From: Phytophthora sp. 'mugwort'
Taxonomy: Eukaryota > Oomycota > Peronosporomycetes > Peronosporales > Peronosporaceae
NCBI GenBank assembly: GCA_033558025.1
Contig: JAUCEF010000008.1
Span: 2,170,001-2,234,000 of the forward strand
Length of the DNA stretch: 64,000 bases
Direction: 5' to 3'
This document shows positions 41,230 through 55,149 of the stretch, piece by piece (the first letter of the stretch is position 1; each line of letters starts with the position of its first letter). The notes under the pieces were generated by a model. The model worked only from the letters and a program-made list of their open reading frames with translations, had not been told where the DNA came from and searched no databases. The position numbers were made by a program, and so were the translations under genes.

Positions 41230-44200
41230 CGCGCAGTGATCACTCGAAAAAAGAAGAACTAGTGGTCCGCAGCTGTATCCGTCTGTCTACTTCAAATTCA
41301 CTTCTCGTTTTTTTTTCAAATCCATGGTGGCTGCCATATCTGGAAAAAGTTCCTTAATGATATCGTTACATCTGTCGAATTACTTCGGCTGCTGTTGAGG
41401 GTCGAAAACTGTTATCGTTTTCGGTGTGGACTTGAAGTCGAAGACGGTACTACTCCAGTGGTTTTTGTTAATGTGAATCGGCAGCAACACATACGTATTG
41501 GGTTCTAGAAACGGGCGAGAGCTGACGATGAGCTTGTGTTGCGTTGCAGTGCTCTCCGTTCTGCTGAAGACAGGCTAAATAATCCCAATAGATTCATGTT
41601 CTTCTTGGATCGTCGTCGTTGCGTGCATCATGCGGTCGTCGTTGAGCCAAAAATCTTCCCTGAAGAGGAACATGGATTGGTTGGAAATCCATCCGAACGG
41701 TATCTCGCCTGACATTGGCAAGATCACTTGCTGCACAGCGCCGGTAGCTCTCCCTTTATCTAGTTCGGCATGCTCGTCCAGGCCTTCTAAAATTCGGAGT
41801 CTGCTGAGTGACGTAGCGTCCATCCACTCGATCGCATCCGACACTTCCATTAATGAGCCCATGGTTTCATGGTATGTAATCATAACTTGCACTTGTCTTC
41901 GCTAATTACCCCGACATTGGCAACACGAACACCAACAGGTAATGTCGGATCTGGTAGAGATTTTTTAAACTCACTCAACAGCTTGCTGCACTTATTCGTG
42001 AACTTTCAGTGAACACGAATTTGACGCTGCTGAGGCTCTCGCTGGGTGCAATCACTTTTGCTGTGGCTTGCTGCCTGGGCCCCATGACCTTTGTGGTGAA
42101 GTTGGATAAAAACTCGTACGGGGACTCGTAGCTGTACGATGACTTGAACACTCTGGCAACATTGCTGAGTGTTGTAACCGGCAGCAGTGTTCCTTGCACG
42201 AGCTGTTTTGCCTCCTTCCGAGAATCCGTCATCCGTTTCTTTTTTCACTTGTTGCTTCTGACCTTTTCGTATCTTGGGCCGGCCTCTGTTTTTGATGCTT
42301 TTCGATACGAAGAAACATCCTTCGCTGGAGCTAGAACTGCCATGATGCCGTCGGAGTGTGACCTCTTACGAGGAGGGGGGCTACTAGAATCGGTCTTCGC
42401 GGTCCATGGGTGACACCGTATCCTCGGTCAGGTGATCGCGCATCCCGACGTATTCCGTGGTGTCGTGACAAACGTGACAAACATTAGTCACTTCGCCAGA
42501 GTGACTTGAGCCTTCTGTCACATCTGTTGTGTGACTTGTGTCGTGCGACTACAACCCGGAGTCACTTCGCCAAGGTGCCTTTCGAGCGGAGTTGCTGTAA
42601 CGACGACACAGTTATCAGAACCGGCAGTTGCCGCAATATCGACTCCAAGTAACTCTCTCTCATTTCCGTGCGGAAAGGCAGTGGCGTCAGCAAATACAGT
42701 CAATGGGACAGCAATGCCATGAGAGACCTGCGAGAGCGGGTTGCCGTCGGATAAGTGGTCGGGCCACACAGCAACTTGTGAAACGAAAGGCGCCTCTCCG
42801 TCCGTTATAATTGTTTCGAAGCGCTCGAGACCTCCAGCATCTGAATGAACATCGGAGTTCCGGTGCGGCTCATGATATCGGCAATGCGCGTGGCAATGAC
42901 GTGTGCTGTGCGAGATTTGTTAGGTCCATTGAGCACTTTGTGACGTGTCGACTTCAAAGTTGAACCACGGACGCGAAACGATCCATATGCAGCTTCATCA
43001 TCATCTTCTTCTTCTTCACCTGGAATATTCAGATAGCACGACAGGCCCCAACGAGGATGAATACGCGCTATCGGGATGGGGCTTTTGCCGGCAAGCAGGC
43101 GCCAGTAGATAGCATGTCGGCAAGGCAACAGTTTCGTCCGCATGAAGATGCACGAACAATGCTACGTCTATACAGATAAAGATACTAACGGTTAGTGATC
43201 GTGCAATATTCATCTAGTACTAGCATGTGTACGCGCTAGTATCAAGATGGTATTTGCGATTTGTGTCTACCGTTGATACCATCTCGATCATATGCGGCTG
43301 TATCTCGAGCGTCGTATACTGCGTCTTGCGATCGTTGGCAACACGATACTGCTTCTCCACCAATGCATACGCATGTTGGCTGACCTCTTTGGACAGCTTG
43401 TGCACTCGGTGTCAGCTCCAGCTTAGCGCATTTATCCAACATCTGTCATCTTCTTTGCGTACTCCAACTTAGCTATAGATTGCAAGAATAGGAGCGTATC
43501 AACACACTCATCCAGCATCAGCGTAGCTTCAGCACGTCCTTCAAATGACCCCATGCTGCCTCCAAGCTAAGTATTAAGACGGAACGAGAGTTACTATTTT
43601 GATCATGCATAAAACCTTTTTAGCAGCTCGTACCGGTCGTTCGTAGTGTTCCCCAAGTAAGAGACGTCTACGCGACCAAATCCACTCCACATCTCCCTGC
43701 AATTGTGCAAGTTCTCATGGAAGTACTTGAAAAATAGGTGCGTGGCGTCTTGAATGTCGTCTTCGTGTGTAATTTCTTTCCGTCCACAATATAGTACATG
43801 TATCTACGAGCGATCTCATATTCAGCCTCCGTCGTGGCATTCAGCATCATGTGCAAAGCATCCTCCACTTTATCGCGATCTTCGATGTTGTATTCTCTAT
43901 TCGCCATTTCATTCCGAAGATATTTCACCACATGGAACACAGAGTAGAATCCGCGCAGCTGGGAAGGCGGCCTGCAGCAGCGAAATCTCCCCGAAGTCTT
44001 TGTCGAAGATAATAACTCAAACCTCATCCCACGTTGGGTTGAACGATTTGAAAGAGGTACCTGCATCTGTCAAACAGTCATTCTCTCATTCTCCATGGGA
44101 GCGTGCTGGACGTATTGCCTCTGTAAAGGCACCCATAGTCACAAAATACCCAAAGGCACACAAGCATAAGAGACACAAAGCGACATATTCAAAGTCAAAG

Positions 44201-45218
44201 TCAGTATAGTCACGAGGGGACATACATACGACACACAGCAAGTACGTACATGGCCAAAGACGCCGTGGATCATGAAGTTAAAGAGCTTTTACCGAGCGTC
44301 GCTCGTATTGTGCATAGCATCCACCATCAACACGTGGGGGAAGGCCTCAAAGAAACGTCGCATCTGGTGGGTCTGGAATGTAATTGTCTGCGCCGACTTC
44401 CTATCGTCTACGTAGATCGTCGCTGTGTTACTCTTCCGAGAGCAGAACCGCGGAGTCCTGCTTCCAGTCTTAATTATATAGTTGTAGATCCGTGTCGAGC
44501 CGCTTTCAGATTCGCAACCAGATTGTGCATGTCGCGCAAAGTAACATGTTTGCCTAGAGAGCAAAGATTAGAAGCACAGCTAACAAAGTAACAGCACGCC
44601 GGGTAGCGTACCTGTCCTCTTCCGCAGGAACGACAATGTCAACCTCCTCTTAGCTTCGGCAGTTTGAAGCGCATCCACAAAGTCAATCACGTCTTCATCT
44701 TGAACACAACGGTTGGAGGGATGGTTCCCATACGATCTCGAATCCAGCGAGTGATTGTGCTTGGTATGTTGCTGTGTAACCTTTACGAGAAACCCCTAGA
44801 AGTATCCCGCACCACCGTTGCCGTCATCCGCGGTTCACATCCTGTCGATTTCACGAAGTAGTTGTGCAGCTTGCCCTTCGGCCGACTGGGTCGCGTCCAA
44901 CTGTGTGTACAAACCGGTTTCCAGTAGTACTTGTCGAACGATTCGGGGATCACGGCATGAAGGGGGGACTTGCCACGCTGTTTGTGATCTGCGTTCCTAG
45001 CGGTCGAGCTGGTCGATGTCCGCATTTTGAAGATCTGCCGCGTCTCTTTTTGATACACATCAAACTACGTGAGAAACTCCTCCCAGCTGTCAAACGTCTC
45101 CTCCTTCATATGTGGAACGCCGGTGAGAGCAGCGGCAAAAACAGGGATATGTTCCTCCGGTGGGTGGGCTTCAGCCGGTTCGTTATCGGACTCGGAAGAC
45201 GACGCGATGCTCGCCATG
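41230..45218 (-). mobile_element. Decayed MULE-type transposon: transposase, SWIM finger and Ulp1-like protease
   Basis: Reading on the minus strand: an ATG at 45218 (MASIASSSESDNEP) opens a frame with a stop at about 45065. A FAR1-like DNA-binding region follows (VCTHSWTRPSRPKGK near 44900). The transposase region has TITFQTHQMRRFFEAFPHVL and DAMHNTSDARYK (about 44290-44420), then VFHVVKYLRNEMANREYN (43870-43950). A SWIM-type finger (FMRTKLLPCRHAIYW, 43140) follows. At the end is a Ulp1/C48 protease-like domain with FLFREDFWLND (41650), LLPIHINKNHW (about 41475), VFDPQQQP and QTDGYSCGPLVL (about 41265), that is His, Asp, Gln and Cys positions in order. Several frameshifts and stops are present. 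MULEs with captured Ulp1 domains are known in plants; I infer a comparable arrangement here. Confidence 0.7.
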
Positions 45219-45543
45219 CTGGTTTTCGCGTCTGTTTCGAAAATGAAAGGCTCATATGCATCGGGGAGGGGGGAACTGGGGGCGAAGGGGTGTTTTCTGA
45301 CTTTTGCTGCTGGCTGATTTGTCGGGATTTTATATCACGACGTTTTTTATCTTACGCATTTCTTACGCATATATTCTTTGACTATCCATCCCTGCCCTGT
45401 GGCCGCCACAAAAGCCTTAGATTCCATCTTCCTTCCATCCCCGCTTCGTTGCTTAACATATTGACTTGTATCTTTGCTTGAGTGACCCCCCCCCCCCCCC
45501 CCCCGTTCACAAAAAGGGTTATTCGAGGAATTTCACCTACTGT
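45219..45543. other. Spacer between MULE and membrin gene
   Basis: About 325 bases holding the upstream region of the MULE and the 3' side of GOSR2. Contains a G-rich patch near 45270 and a pure C run. Confidence 0.4.
45486..45504. repeat. Run of 19 cytosines
   Basis: An uninterrupted mononucleotide run 40 bases beyond the GOSR2 stop codon. Its exact length is prone to sequencing error. Confidence 0.85.
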
Positions 45544-46360
45544 CTAGCTCTGTGCAGCGTACGAATAGCAAACGTACAAGAACACCAGCGTGACAATCAT
45601 GCCGCCTATAACGATCCAGAAGTCCACCGTGTCTCTCCTGTCGATCACCCGCAGCAGCGAGCTCGACAGTCCTAATCTATTCGCAATATCCAGTAGCTTC
45701 GTGCGCACATTCTGCAATCAATCACAAAACCTCGTGAGCCTTTTCCAACCAACTCTGCTCCATGCAGCAACACATCGCGCACCTTCATCCTGTTGCGTTG
45801 CTCTCCCAGATCCCCCAAAATGGACTGGGACAGGCTCGTCAGATCCGAGACCATCTGTGAGGACCGCTGCAGACTCTCCGACTCCTGCGCCGCGTACATA
45901 GCCCCGTTGCCACTGTCAAACCCCTGTCACTCAGCATAACCCACAGAATATTAGCATGCTAGTAGCAATACCCCCTAATTTGCAGCTACTGTACCCCGTT
46001 GCGTCTGCTCATGAGACTCTCACGCTCTCGCGCCTCTACGGCCCGGCGGTTAACGCTGTAAATGTGCTGCTCCAGCGTGCTTCCCAAAGCGTGGGTCTCA
46101 CTGCGCAGCTGCTGCAGCTTTTTGGTCCACGTGTCTCTCTCTGCGGGCTTGGCGCTCGTCTGCACGAGCGAGTCCAGCTGCCACAGTAGCTGCTCCAACG
46201 TGCTGAGATTGCCTCGGGCCTCGGCTTGTAACTCGGCGTCTGTCCTGCCGCCCATACGCCCAGAGTCCAAGTAGCTCATCTGCATCTTGAGCTCGAACTG
46301 CAGCTTGCGCGCCTGAGGGTACAGGGAGTCGAGCGTCTGGCGCCCCATGCCGGGATGCAT
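45544..46360 (-). CDS. GOSR2: Membrin / Golgi Qb-SNARE (GOSR2, Bos1)
   Basis: Membrin is the Qb-SNARE for vesicle fusion between endoplasmic reticulum and Golgi. Three exons (46360-45995, 45923-45783, 45711-45544) with introns of 71 bp each encode 224 residues, close to the 212 of animal membrin. The N-terminal part is helical (three-helix regulatory bundle expected). The SNARE motif runs from about residue 135 (LQRSSQMVSDLTSLSQSIL) through QRNRMK to KLLDIANRLGLSSSLLRVID, followed directly by a C-terminal membrane anchor (WIVIGGMIVTLVFLYVCYS). LLDIANRLGLS distinguishes membrin from GS28. The upstream neighbour on the same strand is PRPF4B, whose stop lies 238 bp away. Confidence 0.88.
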
Positions 46361-46598
46361 CTTAGCTTAAGTTCCGCCTGGCTTTATTACTGCCAACGGG
46401 GCAAGCGTTGTCGTAAAACGTTATCGGTTTAGAAAGGCGTAGCCATCTTGGCAATAGGAAGATCTACTTTCAGAAACGGCGACGCAAAACTTTGTCGGTT
46501 AATGCAGTTTTCATGTTGATCCAGTAAACAGAAACACGTGCTGCAAGGGTGGTGCAGTTTACCATACGAGAAAATGCTTCCAATAACCGCTTGTGCGA

Positions 46599-48847
<2,249 letters not shown>

Positions 48848-49572
48848 GCTTGCTACCAGGGTTTCGATAGTGCGGCGCACGATAGGTTATCTCCAATAAA
48901 ATATATTTGTACGTGATTGACTCTAAATTATAAAAGAATAATATTCGATGATGCGAGAATCCGACGACGATTAACCGTGCATAGAGTAGACGGCTAGAAG
49001 TTAACCAAAAGTTGGCAGCCATCGACGGTCGATTCGATTCGACCGTGGCAATACCAGGGCACAGTAAATACAACCCCAATGCAATTGCAGGACCACGGCA
49101 GCCCGTAATAGTCACGGCAATAGGAAACCTCACAGTAATAGTTGTTGCAGTCATTTCAGTGTAATGTTCAGACGCATCTTACACTACAACGCTACAGCAC
49201 TCACTCCTCATCTCCTTCAAAGCAGCCAAGAAGCGTCGCACATGTCCACAGATCGTTATTAGCTCGCAAAACATCATCATCTCAAAGTTTCGACGGCAGC
49301 GTCGACGAACGCAACGAATTGAGTACCAATTTGCAACCCGAGAAAAGGCGTTTGCACGCATTGCTCGTTGGTGGCGCGAAATGCAGTAGATTGTCGTACT
49401 GCACCGCGACACACGCTGAGAGGCGCTGCTTTTCGACTGCCGCAAGATGGTCGATGCAAAATCGACACGAGCGCGCGGGACTGGACTTGTCTCGCGTGGC
49501 TCCACCTCAAATCTCTCGACTGCGCGCTGGCGCTGCTCACTGGTAGTCAGCGGAAGATCAGTAGTGGTTTAC
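48848..49572. other. Upstream region of PRPF4B with an IQ-like remnant
   Basis: Holds the PRPF4B promoter. On the plus strand around 49300-49389 the reading QRIEYQFATREKAFARIARWW resembles an IQ calmodulin-binding motif, but it ends at a stop and the flanks change frame. This may be the tail of a host gene interrupted near the left edge of the Maverick element. Weak evidence. Confidence 0.3.
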
Positions 49573-49893
49573 AGTACACAATCGGGGCTGTTTTTTATAA
49601 TTCCATCTGGATGTACTAAAGCAATGTTTAACCCATGAATTAGCAGAAAGATAAAACCCTATATAATTTAGGCAGCCACACTCGATAGCCAATATGCAAA
49701 GAGACATATTTTTTGTTCTCAAAAGGTCCTGATAGCGAAATATGTAAAGGTGCATCATGTTGTGAATATAATGAATCAATATTTGCCTATATGGATTTAT
49801 TTATCTAACTATCAGGATAAAAGAAACATACAGACGTTCCATCCTATTAGATAATATAAAGGTATAAAATATACTGAAAGGATTCATAGATTA

Positions 49894-50317
49894 GATTTCG
49901 AGCAAACACGATTCTATCGTCTTCATTGGGAGCTCAACCAAACCACGACAGTTATACTGGAATGATGTTAGAGGTAACTACATCGCATGGTTAAGAACTG
50001 GCAAGTCGTTTCGTACAATTTATGAACATTTTAAAAACGGTGGGGTCGATAGTTCTGAAATAAAATTGATCAGCGAGCATGAGATCACAACAAGTATCGA
50101 TAACTATGAGCATAAGCAAGTGGCTATATAGAATACCAAATGCACAAACAACCGCGAGCATTCATTTCGAGTTGGGGAAGAGAAGCTCAATATCCTTCCA
50201 GAAAAGTACGACTCGAGAAGAAAGATTCAATGTGAATGCGGCTCGATATATAATCGATACAATAAGGGTAAGCATTTAATGACAAAGAAGCACCAAATTT
50301 TAACTCGAAGTGATTAA
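49894..50317 (+). pseudogene. GIY-YIG nuclease, left copy
   Basis: Reads SIVFIGSSTKPRQLYWNDVR, then SEIKLISEHEI, as in GIY-YIG nucleases (second strand of the fold, Arg/Asn region, LISEHEI helix). An in-frame stop lies at about 50129. The last part is a cysteine and histidine-rich tail (CECGSIYNRYNKGKH, TKKHQ) shared with the second copy at 54629-55149. The first strand with the GIY triad is not readable upstream. Such nucleases cut DNA and often help mobile elements spread. Confidence 0.6.
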
Positions 50318-50461
50318 GCTAACAATTCTGAATTTATGATAATTCATACATTTCAGAATATATTATGAATTTCACAGGGTTCCTCTGAGTTTCATAATTT
50401 TCTATTATTATTTTCTCAGAAAAATAAGAGGCTATGTATATAGATACACCCAACTGATAAC

Positions 50462-50758
50462 ATGTCGAGCGAACTAACTTCTGGAAAATACAAGGGCACC
50501 AAAATCGAAGAAGCATATACTTCTGATCCTGGTTATTGTCGATGGATATTCAACCAAACCAATCTAAATGTTAGTAAGGAAATCAAGATATTCCTCCACT
50601 CCAAGTTTCCTACCGACGATAACTCATATCTGATGACTCGGGGCAAATATCGCGGTAAGACCCTGAAGCAGATTAGCCGAATGGATTCAAACTATATCGA
50701 TTGGCTTCGAAGAGTCACTTTGTTATTGAGAAGTGCCATAAACTACTTCAAGAATTGA
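50462..50758 (+). CDS. Small protein with two ExoX-C-like repeats
   Basis: An intact 98-codon frame. Two copies of a short unit are visible: GKYKGTKIEEAYTSDPGYCR then WIF (residues 8-30), and GKYRGKTLKQISRMDSNYID then WL (60-81). This GKYKGK-x-DPxYxxW pattern is that of the exodeoxyribonuclease X-like C-terminal domain found in large DNA viruses and Mavericks. It has no nuclease residues, so a binding or structural role is more likely. It is one of few undamaged genes in the element. Confidence 0.6.
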   Translation: MSSELTSGKYKGTKIEEAYTSDPGYCRWIFNQTNLNVSKEIKIFLHSKFPTDDNSYLMTRGKYRGKTLKQISRMDSNYIDWLRRVTLLLRSAINYFKN

Positions 50759-50778
50759 ACTAAGCTATTGAGTTTTTT

Positions 50779-52494
50779 CTAAGCGGTGGTATTATCGATT
50801 ACTTCCCCTGTAAGACGATCATAGCTTAGCTCCTGCTCGCTCACCACAAGGACCAACATACTGGTGCCCTGGCATCCAGCGTTCGTGCCCTGGACCTGAA
50901 TCGCCTGCGGAACATCAAGCTCCGTTAGACGGCTAGCGTCAGCAATGAGAAACGCGGTTAGTCAGCGACCATGCCTGGTAATCAAGAAGACCATTCACGA
51001 GCTCAGGAATCAGATCACCGTTAATTGAAGCGATTTTTGCAATCTCGTTTGTGAAGTGGTGAAAATCATGGTCATGACTGATGTCGAAGGTTTGGTGGGA
51101 ACCAATGCGAACATTGAAGTTGCGAATACTCGAACCAGGTTGAAGCGTCCAGGGAGCCGAATCAAAAGGACTTTGAAACTCCTGTACAGCAGCAGAAGCG
51201 AAAAACCAGTCTGCTCGGCGAAAGGGAGGAGAATCATATATATAGCATTATTAACAGAAGCTGATAACTGTAGATCGAAAGCAGCATTGTGTTGAGTCGA
51301 TTGGTTTCCTACACAGCTCGCTGATAGAACCCCTGTGCGTAGCAATCATTAATGTGGACCTTCTTCACAGGCTTGGAAATAATTGCCTGAGGGTTCTCAA
51401 GATGGACGAACGGTACATAAAGACAAGAAGTGGTGAAAGGCATATAAGTACCATCAATTGACGATTCAAGGGCATTGACGACAGCACCCAAGCAATACTG
51501 AACCCGGCAGAAACAGCAAGGACACCAGCCATGGGATTACCAGTCGATGAAGCAGAAACCATCACCGGATAGGTATTGCCACTTGCGAGAGTAGTGCTGA
51601 TGAGAGACATACCCTTCGATGCGTCGACAGCAATAGTGGAAGTACCTGGTTGACACGGAAGCGTAGGCGGATCTGACGTTCGCCATGAGGTCTAGCTCCT
51701 TGAAAATGGGATGTAGGTCAGTTAGCTTAATCTTGAGCATGTAATTCCACGTTCCCATGATCGCGTTAGCAATAGCAGCACTAGCTACGAAGGCACCACG
51801 CGCCAATTTGATTTGAGATTGTAGTAAAAGCTGCAGCCGCACCAAGGGAAGGCCACGACGTGGAGAAATCAGATCCAGTGTTAGGAGGGTTCGACAACAG
51901 ACGCTTTACAAGACCATCGTTAAGGATAGAGGCACCACCAGATCGGCCAGTAGTAGCAAACAAAGATGAAAAGGCAGTAGTATTAGTGTAACCATCTCCC
52001 GTAGTAGATGATGTAGCAGAACTATACAAAACTGACTGAGCGACATCCGGATAAAGGAACGACTCAGCTCCATGCTTCTTAACATACTGAGGACTGTAGC
52101 TTGTCTGAGCTCGGATATTGTTCCAAAACAGCTTGTAGTCAGCCATACTCACAACGGTCTTCCCGTTGAGTTCAAGCGACATGCTATCGATTACATTCCA
52201 GTTACCGCATTTGAGCGTAGAACAGAAGCGGTTAGCTGGTAGAGTCTGGGCAGTACTACCGTTCTTGATCGAGACTTTGTACGGTAGCACGATGTAGGCA
52301 TCGTGAAGACAAGTGAATCCTTCACTCCCATTCAGCTGGGCAATAGCATCAATAGTAATGACACCATTCTGATACAATCTCTGATTGAAATCGATTACGA
52401 AGGGTACTCGCTTACCGGAAGATACCTTGATCTCCGGCTCGCTCTTGAGCGAGCTCTGGTACAAATTTTGGTCGGATGGTTGAGTTTCGCTCAT
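50779..52494 (-). pseudogene. MCP: Candidate major capsid protein, frameshifted
   Basis: The gene starts at the ATG at 52494 (MSETQPSDQN) and ends at TAG 50781-50779, about 570 codons. Breaks lie near 51800-51840, 51640-51680, 51490-51540 and between 51000 and 51310, where the reading moves between frames. Readable parts include VPFVIDFNQRLYQNGVITID and FTCLHDAYIVLPYKVSIKNG near the N-terminus, NAIMGTWNYMLKIKLTDLHP in the middle, and LTELDVPQAIQVQGTNAGCQ near the end. The size, beta-rich wording, place beside the protease and penton-like gene, and absence of another candidate make the double-jelly-roll capsid protein of Polintons the best assignment. This is inference from context rather than a recognised motif. 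Confidence 0.65.
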
Positions 52495-52541
52495 CGTTGA
52501 ATCTATATGGATTCTCATATACTTTCATCGAAATTAAATAT

Positions 52542-52876
52542 TATGGCTCATCTTATTAAGCCAATCACCAGCGATCATGATCTAATTGAACTTGCGGATC
52601 GATTAGGAGTCCATCTGGATTATATATTCAAATCGAGTAAAATATCGAAACCGATCCCAAAGAAAGGTACGTACTAAGTCTTATTGAGGCCTCCTAACCT
52701 TGATGTAGGACACTAGCAAGCGGTACACGATGGCGAATTTTTCGAGTCGATGGGCGAAGCAGCTCCAACAAGGTATGGAATCGGTAGATACAACCCTAAA
52801 CAATATCAAGGAACATACGGTAATTATTGTGGTATATGGTGCATGCTTTGGGTATACTGCAAACCAAAAAAATAAA
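52542..52876 (+). pseudogene. PRO: Maverick cysteine protease (adenain/Ulp1-like)
   Basis: A short gene of about 110 codons starting MAHLIKPITSDHDLIELADR. A frame change lies near 52670. A stop (TAG) replaces the tryptophan expected after the catalytic His in DVGH-QAVHDGEFF. The C-terminal part reads RYNPKQYQGTYGNYCGIWCM, supplying the Gln and Cys of the active site (Gln-x6-Cys-Gly-x-Trp-Cys). In adenovirus and Polintons this protease matures virion proteins. Three catalytic positions are recognisable, but the gene cannot make a product. Confidence 0.65.
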
Positions 52877-52948
52877 TGCATCTATTAGATCGATTCAAAG
52901 ACCTAAATTTAATCATTCTTTAAATAAAATCAGTCATGAAATATAATC

Positions 52949-53653
52949 ATGGCGTTCAAAGAGTTACCAGTTTCATCGTCAATCCCAGAGACAAAGCTCA
53001 AGAGGGCATTTAAGTCTGGTACTCTCTCATTGATTAAAGATGAGTTGAGTGGTTCTGGTGCTACGCTTCATCTTCATCGTGAATCGTATGCTAAAGCTCT
53101 TCGAGCACACAAATCAGGTAAAGCAATGCGATTGGCTATTACCAAAAAGGAGATCAAATATCCTTTCAAGCATATGCAAGGTGGAGGCATGCACGGGGGC
53201 AATATCTGGGGAAAGATATGGAGAGGCATCAAAAAGGCATTCAATTTTGCTAAAGACTCTGGCATTCTTAGCGGAGCAGCAGATGCTGCTGCTCTCCCTC
53301 TCGCAACTGCACTCGGTGCTCCCCAGGACGTTATTCCAGCGAGGGCTGCTATCCGTTCCATGACGGGTATCGGGGTTTATGATAGCGATAAGGAAGGAGG
53401 ACTAACTATGAGTGATGTGAAGAAGGGGGCCAAACGCGCTCTCGCTTATACACAGCGCAAGGGAACTCTTATGAGCATAGTGATTGAATCAAATCTCTTC
53501 GAGGTGAGGTCTGCCCCCGATATGGAGTAAGTGTTAGCAAACCAAAGACAAAGGCTAACAGATTTGCAAAAGGTTCTCAGGAAGCGCGATCATATGGCTA
53601 AGCTCCGTGCCATGAAGAAGAAGCCTATGCAAGCGGGGAGCTCTAGATTGTAA
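52949..53653 (+). pseudogene. Putative minor virion protein with Gly-rich amphipathic segment
   Basis: The frame opens at ATG 52949, stops at TAA 53528-53530 after 193 codons (ending VRSAPDME), and stays in the same frame for 40 more codons to TAA 53651-53653 with a basic end (KLRAMKKKPMQAG). Features are a central HMQGGGMHGGNIWGKIWRGI followed by an amphipathic helix, and an Ala-rich stretch (GILSGAADAAALP) that could insert in membranes. The layout is reminiscent of small adenovirus-type core or cement proteins. It lies directly after the protease gene, which is expected to cut such proteins. Function is inference. Confidence 0.5.
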
Positions 53654-53664
53654 CTTCCACCTCA

Positions 53665-54560
53665 TTACGCTAAAAAGACACAAGCAATGGTTATATCTTT
53701 TTGTCGAAGCAAAAGCATGGTCGAGACCGAAGTATCTCGAAACTTAACCTTCTGATCAGTCTGGTTGTAAATGTGCATCGTCGTACGAGCACCATTGTGA
53801 CAGTTCATCCAAACATATTGACTCGGTTTGTAGCTAATTAGCTGTCCAACCGATGCATCACCTCGATCGAATGCACTCAGAATATCACCACTCGCAATAT
53901 ATCCATTCTTAATTAGATCGCATCGTATGATGTATGAACTCGTAGGGTGGATCTGAGGAATCGCGTTCGAAGTTGAGCGCTTGCAACCGTTGCAGGGGAC
54001 GATGGATATGTTCCAACAGTCAATCCAACAACTTTTTCAAACTCAGCATTATCGATGATCTGGCGCGGAACGCGCGTAGTAGTAGGCAAACCAGAACCGC
54101 CGGAGCTATATAGACCAGTAGCAGGTCTACTTCAGGTACCTCCAACGGTAGGTAAAGTCGTTGGGTAGCGCTGGAATCAAACTGAGCAGCATAATATACG
54201 CTATTTTCCGATAATTGGATGTAATAAAACATTATTTCCATATGGACCAATGAGATAGGCAGCATGAACGAGAGCAGTCTGGATGCTTCGATTGATATTG
54301 GCATACGTGTAAATACCATCCGAGAGATTGTTACTCACAATGGATGCTGTAGCACCCCTAGGTACTTCGAATTCGAAAGTGTTGTTCCAGAACTGGGTCG
54401 CATCGATATTGTATTCGGAGTTGTACATGCTGATCGATTGAACGGCGCAAACAACATCACGAAAATCGGCAGCAGAACCCGGGAAACTATATCGCCAAGT
54501 TGAGTTGTAACCATCTTGAACGAGGTTCGTGGAATCGAGCTTGATGAAACTCGCACACAT
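53665..54560 (-). pseudogene. Penton-like minor capsid protein, frameshifted
   Basis: Starts at ATG 54560 (MCASFIKLDSTNLVQDGYNS) and ends at TAA 53667-53665, about 298 codons. It changes frame near 54205-54230, has a stop near 54140, and changes frame again near 53960-54000. The N-terminal third has TWRYSFPGSAADF and NTFEFEVPRGATASIVS; the last part has WMNCHNGARTTMHIYNQTDQ. Alternating short beta-like segments and size fit the single-jelly-roll penton protein of Polintons. The assignment is by context. Confidence 0.55.
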
Positions 54561-54628
54561 TGTTAGCTATATTCATGAGATCATATTTAAGCGATAAGTG
54601 CTAATAAATATAATAACTTTATATAGGT

Positions 54629-55149
54629 ATGATTGGATGTGTATATAAGATTGCCAATGCAGATGAGACCATCGTGTATATTGGCTCGACTACACAGAAT
54701 CTTTCCACTCGTTGGACTGAACATAAATATAAACGCTGGATCGATGAGCGAGTAGGTTGCTCATTTACCAATACTTTGAATCCCACGGTATTGAAAACTT
54801 CAAATTGAAAAGATCAGTGAGCATGAAATCACTGACCGGCGACAATTGTGTGAGTTTGAGCAATTAGTAATTGATAGAACCCAATACAAGGTTAATTTTC
54901 AAAGGGCGTATCAGACAGAAGATCAGTTTCAAGAACAAAAGCATGCCCACAACAGACTCCAATATGAGAATCCTAGAGAGCAGCGCATGAGTTTCAGAAG
55001 CGGTACTACAATGATAATAAAGAAGCTATAAACAAAGAATGTTGAAGAGACTGGAATGTGAATGTGGTAGCAATGTCAGGTGGATTAAGAGAAATAAGCA
55101 TTACGCAACATGGAAGCATCGACGCTGGCTTACCGATCAACAAGTTTAG
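54629..55149 (+). pseudogene. GIY-YIG nuclease, right copy
   Basis: Starts MIGCVYKIANADETIVYIGS, then TTQNLSTRWTEHKYK: the VYK and YIG strands and the conserved Arg are present. A frame change follows near 54790 (HGIENFKLK, then SEHEITDRRQLCEFEQLVID) and another near 55030. The end is a Cys-x-Cys-Gly-Ser tail (CECGSNVRWIKRNKHYATWK) shared with the left copy. Its stop codon overlaps the end of the packaging ATPase gene by four bases, tail to tail. It could have acted as a homing nuclease. Confidence 0.65.
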
